A stretch of DNA of 64,000 nucleotides from Kalaharituber pfeilii. Taxonomy: Eukaryota; Ascomycota; Pezizomycetes; Pezizales; Pezizaceae. Of this stretch, positions 56,468 through 64,000 are shown piece after piece. The notes beneath the pieces were generated by a model that was not told the origin of the DNA, did no database searches, and saw only the letters and a program-made list of their open reading frames with translations. Location of the stretch: positions 806,001 to 870,000 of the forward strand of contig WHUZ01000014.1 in the NCBI GenBank assembly GCA_015179045.1, written 5' to 3'. The translations under genes and the position numbers were made by a program. The stretch's first letter is position 1, and each line of letters opens with the position of its first letter.

Positions 56468-56695
56468 ATGCCAGTATGCCTTAGCACGAAAGGACTATGG
56501 CAGGAACGCACTGTGCATGCCACTTGCACATGCCAGACATATTTGAACCGATGTTCAGATAAGGTAGCTGAGAACCCGAGCCTTCTTATCATGAAGCGGA
56601 ACTGCCAAGGTTTCACCAAAGGGGGTCGTAGATGTTATTGTAATACATGTAAACGTAGTAGGGGCTTCCTCTGTTTATCAAACAAAATCAGGTAA
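56468..56695 (+). pseudogene. Cysteine-rich exon-like frame
   Basis: A 75-codon frame with CTCQTYLNRC, then RNCQGFTKGGRRCYCNTC and KRSRGFLCLSN. The segment C-x-G-x-T-K-x-G-x-x-C resembles short Cys motifs in some fungal proteins of unknown role, and a GTAACT donor-like site overlaps the end. No start or partner exon is clear. Confidence 0.25.
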
Positions 56696-59600
56696 CTTAC
56701 AGGTAGCCATTGTTGAGATATCATAGCTTCTATGTGAGACTAATGGCAGTCCCCAATCATAATTTTCAGCAGGGCCATATATCAGGCATATGGCCAACCC
56801 TAGTGCGACCCCTGTATCTTGCAAGCATCAACCTAGCAGGAAAGGCACGGTTCATGTGAACGCAGAGTCAGGAGAATTGCAACTAGCTATAGTCCAGGCA
56901 AACCTAGTCTCGTAACCAGAGGCAAACCTTCAATTAACAAGCACGGCTACAACTGACTGGCGTCCAAATTTTTCTGCATGTATGACAAGGTACAAACATA
57001 TTTATCTTGCAAATTGGACGGTCTTATATCTTCCTATTTACTTGCGGTACAGATGTGGTTTCTTCTCCTACCTGGTGAGCACCTGTTAGGTAATGAAACT
57101 GGGCACAAGATTACGGTAGTACGCAGCCCAGTACAAATTCTTACTTAGTCACTAATGTTCTAGAGTAAGTGTAGAGTAAGTAAGTAGTTTCATATTGGTG
57201 ATTCCCGCATATATAATTGCAATTTTGATATAGATGTCGGAAAGACGTGTCGACTTTGGAGAGAGAACAAGCTGAATAAATACCCTTGCCACCCCACCAA
57301 CCTCCTCAGGCCGTACTGGAACCGCTCGCCGCGCCTAGCTTCGTTACCTACTTCCAGAGTCAAGAGCGTATCGAACGCATAAGTACACATAACTAGCTAA
57401 TGCAGCGGGGGGCGGTACCCTGGGAGACCTCAAGCTTCATGAATCACATAGTTAGAGCTACACGTACGATGTTCTCGTACCCAGAGCGAAATGTCTAAAG
57501 GAATAGGCCAGTGAATTGGCGGAAATAAAACACACAGACCCAATTGAATCGAGCCTCGAAAACAAGAAATTCCCTCCAGTAGATTCCTTTACTAGTCCCG
57601 GCGAATTCACTAGTCTGCCGCCCGCGGCGGGAGAAAGATTTTCCCACGTGGCTAGAGTGGGGATGATCCCAGTGAGTCCTGAACCATCACAAATTGAGCT
57701 TGATCCTGATCTCTTCATGCCTGTCATCCAGTCTAGCCCATAAAAGGAACTTTTGAGCCGATCGCACCCATTCCAGAAGATCTTTTGGTCGCACAAAGAC
57801 ATATGAACCCTAACCGGGAAGCAAGTTAAATGAGCACTTCTATAATGCCATTGTTTTGACGCTACCATCAATGCATGAAATGGTCTTTGGAAGTTTTCAC
57901 ACCTCGGAACGGCAATACGTGGCCAATGAATGTCAGAAACCTTCCAATAACTAGAAACTCTGGGGACGTAATATCCTTGTCCAGCACCGCTGTTTGCCTT
58001 TTGCTGATGCCGATGCGTATGAAATACCCATAGTCAACTTCAATTGCAGCTCGGCTTATGATGATGAAAAACATGGTATCGCATAGTTGAGGTATGCTTA
58101 TATAGTGATGTAAAACCATCTCCCAGTGCTTCCTGAATGATAAAAACAGGCTATTCGTAAGTCGCTGAGCTTCCGTTAGCAGAGCTACAACCAGTCGGGC
58201 TTGGCACCGGCCCCTCGACGTGATGCCGAACAATTAGTGGATATGAGATTAACAAATTAGCACAATTATAGTCAGTATACTTATTGCACAGCACCAGAAC
58301 CTAATGAGGAATTGTAATACACCACATGAATTCTCTCCCCTCAGAGCTGCAACTGCCCAAACAAGATAAGTCTGATGTTCTCAAGAACAACATTGAGATA
58401 GACTATTTTGCGACGGTAAGCTGTTGTATCGTAACCTAGGAAGATCCCTCCCAAATGGGGTAGTTATTGCCCGGTCACTTCTCGAATGGGGACTAGTCTG
58501 GAATAAAACAGATCAGCTGACTGAATCTTAATTTTCTACACTTAGTGATGCCAGGAAAAAGTAATTGAGGAAAATAAAAAGAAACGATGCCTCACTCCAA
58601 TTGAGCCATGTCTAGACGTGATCAAGTCCCAAAAACATAGCAGATTCGCGCTCAGATTGCCGTCCTTGCGAACGAATTGAACTATGCATAGGTTGTGCAG
58701 GCCAGATACCAGCCCCCTCACGTACCGTTTACCAGTGGTAGCACTTAGCCCTAGACTCTTTTTTTATTTTCACAGCCGCCGGCACCGCCTGCCACCAGCG
58801 AAAATATAATGTGCGCCCACTCATGGGACAGCTGTCAATGCAGGAATGCAGTGGGCTGCTGTTAAGAAAGTCCGTCAACCCTTGCCTCAACAGATGTTGT
58901 GGAGCATCCCTTAGTCGCGCAAGTCACTGGCAAATCGAGATGCCGAGCCTGTACTTGACTTCCCCAAACCAAACCGAAAACTGTTTGATTTGGCCCGATG
59001 TGCCTTTGATGTGTGGCTTTCCACTGGGACTCGGTATCCAGCATCTATGGGGGGATCTGCGAAGTGCTTGGACCATACAGCATCTAGTTGCATTTGAGTA
59101 GTGGTGGCGGTCCTCGGGCTTATGTGCTAAGCATCAATGCCCTTACGTATACGACGTATCAGTATCATATAATTTGGTTTGTTGCTAACACCCATCTTGA
59201 CGCAGTGATATATTCCTTGGTAGGAGGCTAGATACCTGCATCCTTGACAATAAGAAATGAACGAAAATACGGAATTTCAACGTAGATTATAACTACTGTA
59301 CTTGGCAATATGATATGCACTGCTGAAAAATACACGTACACATATGTTGACATGTTTTGAAGTTTGGGGATCTGGTAAAAATAGTAACAATATGGAAGGA
59401 CGAGAGTAGCCATATCTCAGCAGGTAGATGTGCGCGCATCCTAGGGAAACTTAGAAAGCACTATCGGGCGGGTTGAGGTCACAGTATGATTTAATAGTCT
59501 CTGTTCGGAATCGTGTAAGCATTCTTGGAGGCCTATGTTGTTGTGTCTATGCAGTTGTATATCAACAGCTCATTATATTACCCCTAGAGATCCTCAATCA

Positions 59601-62600
59601 TTCATGATCAGATGCTCTTACTATTAAATTTGAGCGCACTCAATTTATGTTTTTATTTCTAGCAGGGAACAAATTTTGCGACCCCTGAGGAGGGCTGTTT
59701 CTGCAGTTCCTCGCATGTCATCAGGTACAATGCAGCAAGTTGTAATGCCACTGCATATTGCCCCATCCATGCCCAGGCCAGCGGCATTGCCCGATTATGC
59801 TATACTAGATGGCGTTTAGTGCAGCGCCATTCCGACGCCAAGCGAACCGGTAAAGGTGCCAAAGAAAATTTGAGCTGTCAATTATGCCTCAGCATTCAGT
59901 TACAAGCTAGCATTGGAATAGTAAAACCAGTCTTGAAGATGCAATTAGAGTTGTGTCCATCCTTTGTATATACTCTTACTACAATACTATTGTCTTTGCT
60001 TCCCAGCGGAACAGCATCATGTAATGCTGGTCACAGATACGCCAGATACAAATTGCAGCTGCAATTGAGACATTCATGCTGATAATTAATTTGAGAAGAT
60101 GCCTTTAGTAGTAGAATAGCCTCCTCAAAACGGCCTCCGGAACAGCCTCAAAAATATCGCCCTTGAAAATAGTCCTCTGAGCGGCCTCCAAAACAACCCT
60201 CCGGAATGGCCCTTGAAGTATTACAATTCTTATGCTTCTGAGATCCAAAATCATAATGTCAGCTGTCCAAATACTTTCTTACATAATGAAACTTTGGACT
60301 ACCTATCACGATATTTCGACTAGTCTCATGGCTATCAACAGCCAAGCATACAGAAATATGCTAGTTTATGCCGAAATTGCATAGCGCATAAATATGCGTA
60401 TATCCCCAGTCCAAATACTTATTTTTCTGTCTAGTACCTACAGTAACGTAATGTAACGTAACGCATAACTGATAATCACTACATAATAGGTTGCATCACT
60501 AAGCCTCACGGTAATCGCCGCTGCGTACTCATACAACTTAGATGATGCGTATTTTGCCTGCCAGGAAAATGTCGGAAATGAATGCACTCAGGTAGAGTAC
60601 AGTCGCGGGGCTACATTTTATAGTCTAGGCTAGGTTTACTTTCCTCGAAACTGCAATTCAAAACTGGGAAGTTATATGCTCAGCCACACTGACAGCTAGC
60701 AGTGCCAAGACGGTTGCGTGCGCTAACATTTACAGTGCGCACGGAAACTCTAGGCTTCGATACCGTATGATATTGCATTCAAGGGTTCTCTATTGCCATT
60801 TACCATAGTAATCAAACCTTGGAATTCAGATTACACAGCTTCTATACATCACTCATACATCAATCCATTCCCTCTTATCCAGACAAGAGCAGGATACTCA
60901 ACGCCGGGAACGCAGCGATGCAGAACAACCTTCCTTGCAAATAAGTAAGTCTCCCTCTGCAGCATAAGAAGCCGGGATGCGCAGTAGAGACAAAAAAAGC
61001 CAAAACTCTTAGATCGACTGACCGGTTGACAGGGTCTCATCATGAAACAAAAGACACAGCCTTTCTAGCTTCCGACGGAATACTCCAGGCCCACTAAGAG
61101 AGAATTTGGGAAGCACATACATACATGTAATGCAATGTTCTCTTTATCTATGTCGCTAGTTATCAATTGGCGACCCTGCATACCAACAATTAATTCAATA
61201 GGCACTGGATAAATGCGAAATTTTTGGAGTCTCGTGCCTGAAGAAGATTTCACGATTTTTTAACTTCAATCACACTTTCCTCTATCGTTCATTGGAATGC
61301 AACCCAGCCCCGTGATAGGCGATATGAATGCGACGCTAATCTGGGGTAACCCTGATGAACAATGTCTCTGAACATACTCCGTGAATTCTCCGAAGACAAG
61401 GTAAGTCCTAAGCACGTGATGATCGAGAATACGGGAGCTCTTCAGGATTAGCGTGACACTTCATGGAGGTCCTCACGGCTACTACTTTGCAGCAATGTTG
61501 GTACTTTCTCACGAACTAGGTCGTACAGTTGCGTATACGTATGAAATGATTCCCTAGAGAAGTCACGTTGTAGAGTACTCGAGTACCGCACATACAAAGA
61601 ATCATCCATCGAATATGAATCATTATGTCCGCAGAGGTACCAAGAAATTTAAAGTTCGACCTCCCGTGCCGTCATTAGTACTTACAGTTATGTATCTTGC
61701 CATAGTTTACGGTAGAGCTGTTTCCGAAACGTAAACCAAATCCTGGAATTGTTCCGGGTATCACCTTCGTGAACCCTTCCTGAGTCAGCAAACCGAAGCG
61801 GAATATGTGCATCTTTAGACGGGCTGCATCCCTAATATGCTACATACAATAGCTCCTATACTGGTCATAAGACTAACTCCTACGTATACCTATGATGGTA
61901 AGAGTTACTTTACATTCTTTGAAGTTCGCTAGTCACACGTCAAGACCCCTTGCTTTTGAGGTCTTGGCATTAGACTACTGATAGAGCTGTTTGCTGACGA
62001 CTTCTTCAGTACGCTACATACAGTGACTCGTAAAAAGTCTTGGGGATTAGGCAATATTGGGGTACGTGTATCATGCAAGCATAAATGACGGGTCACTGTA
62101 AAGAATTCCTAGCGCAGTTTACGTAAATAAAACATGCTGGGTCATCAACAGGAGACCTGGTTTCCGGGACTAGAGCCTCCTTACGGTTAAGTATGATTTC
62201 GTGATCTACTGCAAATTGTCTATCTTGAGAATTGACATGAATTGTGAATAGTCTTATTCATCTACTAGTGCAACCGCAGGGACTTGGCATGACAATAATT
62301 GTTACTACATAACTTGGTCTCGGCCTCTAGAGACCCCATTCATCAGTTGGGCAGATATCAAGTCCTCTGATTACATTAACTGGATTTACAGTTCTCACGT
62401 CTGCTCCAAATTTAACACTTGTATACAGTGTTCTTTTGTTTGTATTTTTGATCCCCGGACAGTTCCGTATGCCTGTTCCCAATAAACCAAAACTTGATTA
62501 CGTTTTCATCCGGATCATTCGTGGGAGGTTTGGCATGAGACTAACGCAGCGGGGAATATATGCGGAATTTCAAACATTGACTTCGTGCTTATTAAGGCCG

Positions 62601-64000
62601 CCTGTTCAACCCTTCATATGTAACAAAAGCAGAATGGCATTGGATGTTTCCAATTTCGGAATTTTGGCACCGCACCTGACGGGTTACATACAGCTTAAGA
62701 TAGCAACAAATAACGCCTACGCGGTACAACATCTTCGAAGCTTAGGTTGTACACTATGTTTCCAATGATAAGATATTGTCCCTTTTGGGCTGTAGTCGAC
62801 ATTATTGACAGTATATCCCCTTGAGGTGTAGTTTGTTATACCCCTCGCAAATACCTGAGGTGATTATGACGATGCAGGATTATGCTTTGACTTGATCATT
62901 TAATACAGATTAAGAGACAAGGCATTTTATTTGGGAAACAGGAATATCAAAGATATCTAATTAGGAAATCACATCCTAAGTATCTTATTCCTTAGTAGTA
63001 ACCTGTGTTGCATATTTTCATGTGCGGAAAATGTTTTTTCCGTTATCTTCCCCTTATCTAGTATCGGCAGGTATCCAGGCTCAGAAATGGGCCTAGCATA
63101 TCCTAATAGAGCAAAAACATCAAGAAATTGAATGTCTCATCTGACCCAATAGGGAATATCTCTGTGAGTCAAAAAAAGAAGAGAAAAAAAGAAACATCCA
63201 GAGCATTCCTTGTCTGTTACTGTGTTTAGTGTGTGCCTGATGATACATGCGTCAATTATTCCTGCCGAAATTAAACAGCTGGTCGAACCGCGGAGAGCCC
63301 CGCAGATCGGGGTTGCAGATCTAATCAGGCGCTCACTGCAGTCTGCCTCGGGGTATCCCCGCTTCCCAAGGAATTGGCGAGCGTGCAGCTGATAGTTATT
63401 ACTCCTTTTTTTGTTCTCCTTTGCTTTACAACTAGAGTTACAGCAACCAGAACACCTGAGTAGGCACAACCAGCTAATGGGTAGAGCTCAAGAAACGTAA
63501 TCCCATGCTACTATGATCATATTTAAGGCACAGTTAAGATATCGCACTCTCTTTGGCCGTCGTGGGAGCAGGCGAACTGAAAACAGCTCGAGGTGACGTA
63601 CATTGATAGATTGGAGGGATAGAATATGCACCATTTTTCCCAGTATGGTATAGAATTGTACAGGGCTATTTCGACTGGATCGTCCAATTAAAAGGCGACT
63701 TTACTGCTAGATTCGACATTGTTGAAGGGGCGAGAACCACACAGACAAAAACAATAAAAGCAACATCACCATGGCAATCGCCGCCTACGCAAACTTTGGG
63801 GCCTCCAAACCAGTGGGTAAACCGTGCAATTTTATCTATGCTAAAACTTGTCATACCCATCTCGTGAGTACTTTAGGGTTCCAAGGCTTCTGTGCATTGT
63901 TAATGAGAAATCCCTTTCATTCCATGAGAAAATACATAAAAATAGCTCGTGTGTGTGTATTATTCCTATTAGCGATCATGACACTTTCTGGTACTGTTGT
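56696..64000. other. Long stretch with no assignable gene
   Basis: About 7.3 kb with only weak frames. The best is 57510-57743 (plus): after an acceptor-like AATAG, it reads ELAEIKHTDPIESSLENKKF, then PPVDSFTSPGEFTSLPPAAG and ends FMPVIQSSP, with protein-like composition but no partner exon. A degenerate CGGCCTCC-type repeat lies at 60117-60210. No RNA gene or mobile element was recognised up to the right edge. Confidence 0.3.
60117..60210 (+). repeat. Degenerate repeat around AAAACGGCCTCC
   Basis: Variants such as AAAACGGCCTCCGGAACAGC, GAGCGGCCTCCAAAACAACC and CCCTCCGGAATGGCCC repeat with irregular spacing. The type resembles the array at 5395-5530, and both may derive from one kind of minisatellite. 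Confidence 0.4.

Noticed and set aside
1..64000. LTR retrotransposon or Gypsy/Copia-type gene
   Set aside because: No protease, integrase, chromodomain or long terminal direct repeats were seen; the RNase H pieces belong to LINE-type polyproteins with the Cys/His end.

Overview
The window looks like a gene-poor, transposon-rich stretch of a filamentous ascomycete genome. The reasons are short introns (about 40-140 nt) with GTAAGT-type donors and CTAAC-type branch sites, fungal C2H2 zinc-finger proteins, Tad/I-like LINEs that carry RNase H, and pogo/Tc1-mariner elements with TA target sites. The species cannot be named from sequence alone. No rRNA, tRNA, CRISPR array or LTR retrotransposon was recognised.

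Few ordinary genes are present. Positions 1-317 hold the 3' end of a gene leaving the left edge, with its frame broken at a G run. A small unknown gene lies at 26692-27434. A three-exon gene for a C-terminal triple C2H2 zinc-finger protein lies at 32949-34615. A four-exon gene on the minus strand, 45700-47809, encodes about 618 residues with two atypical zinc fingers, and its splice joins rebuild those fingers. Other open stretches (21.9-22.4, 27.8, 31.7, 39.8, 56.5 and 57.5 kb) are possible exons or relics only.

The rest is dominated by mobile DNA. LINE copies on both strands (2.1-3.05, 13.5-15.9, 18.0-19.0, 21.4 and 50.9-53.6 kb) are 5'-truncated and decayed. At least four of them end in a stem-loop of about 40 nt followed by a poly(A) tail. 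The same stem-loop, in two related forms (A and B), makes up nearly the whole of about ten tiny insertions of 50-75 bp. Several of these have good target-site duplications, and the stem shows compensatory changes between copies. One longer insertion with this tail (10704-11232) carries only a LINE ORF1-like segment.

DNA transposons are also frequent: a TA-flanked MITE (8.75-9.1 kb), a 922-bp fold-back element with subterminal minisatellites (11.8-12.7 kb), a 1.5-kb element with 103-bp terminal inverted repeats and a FAR1-like protein (14.2-15.75 kb, inside a LINE), a pogo-like element lacking the end of its transposase (22.87-24.45 kb), and a second pogo-type relic (55.3-56.1 kb). Several nested insertions give a relative history. 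From about 57 kb to the right edge almost nothing is recognisable.
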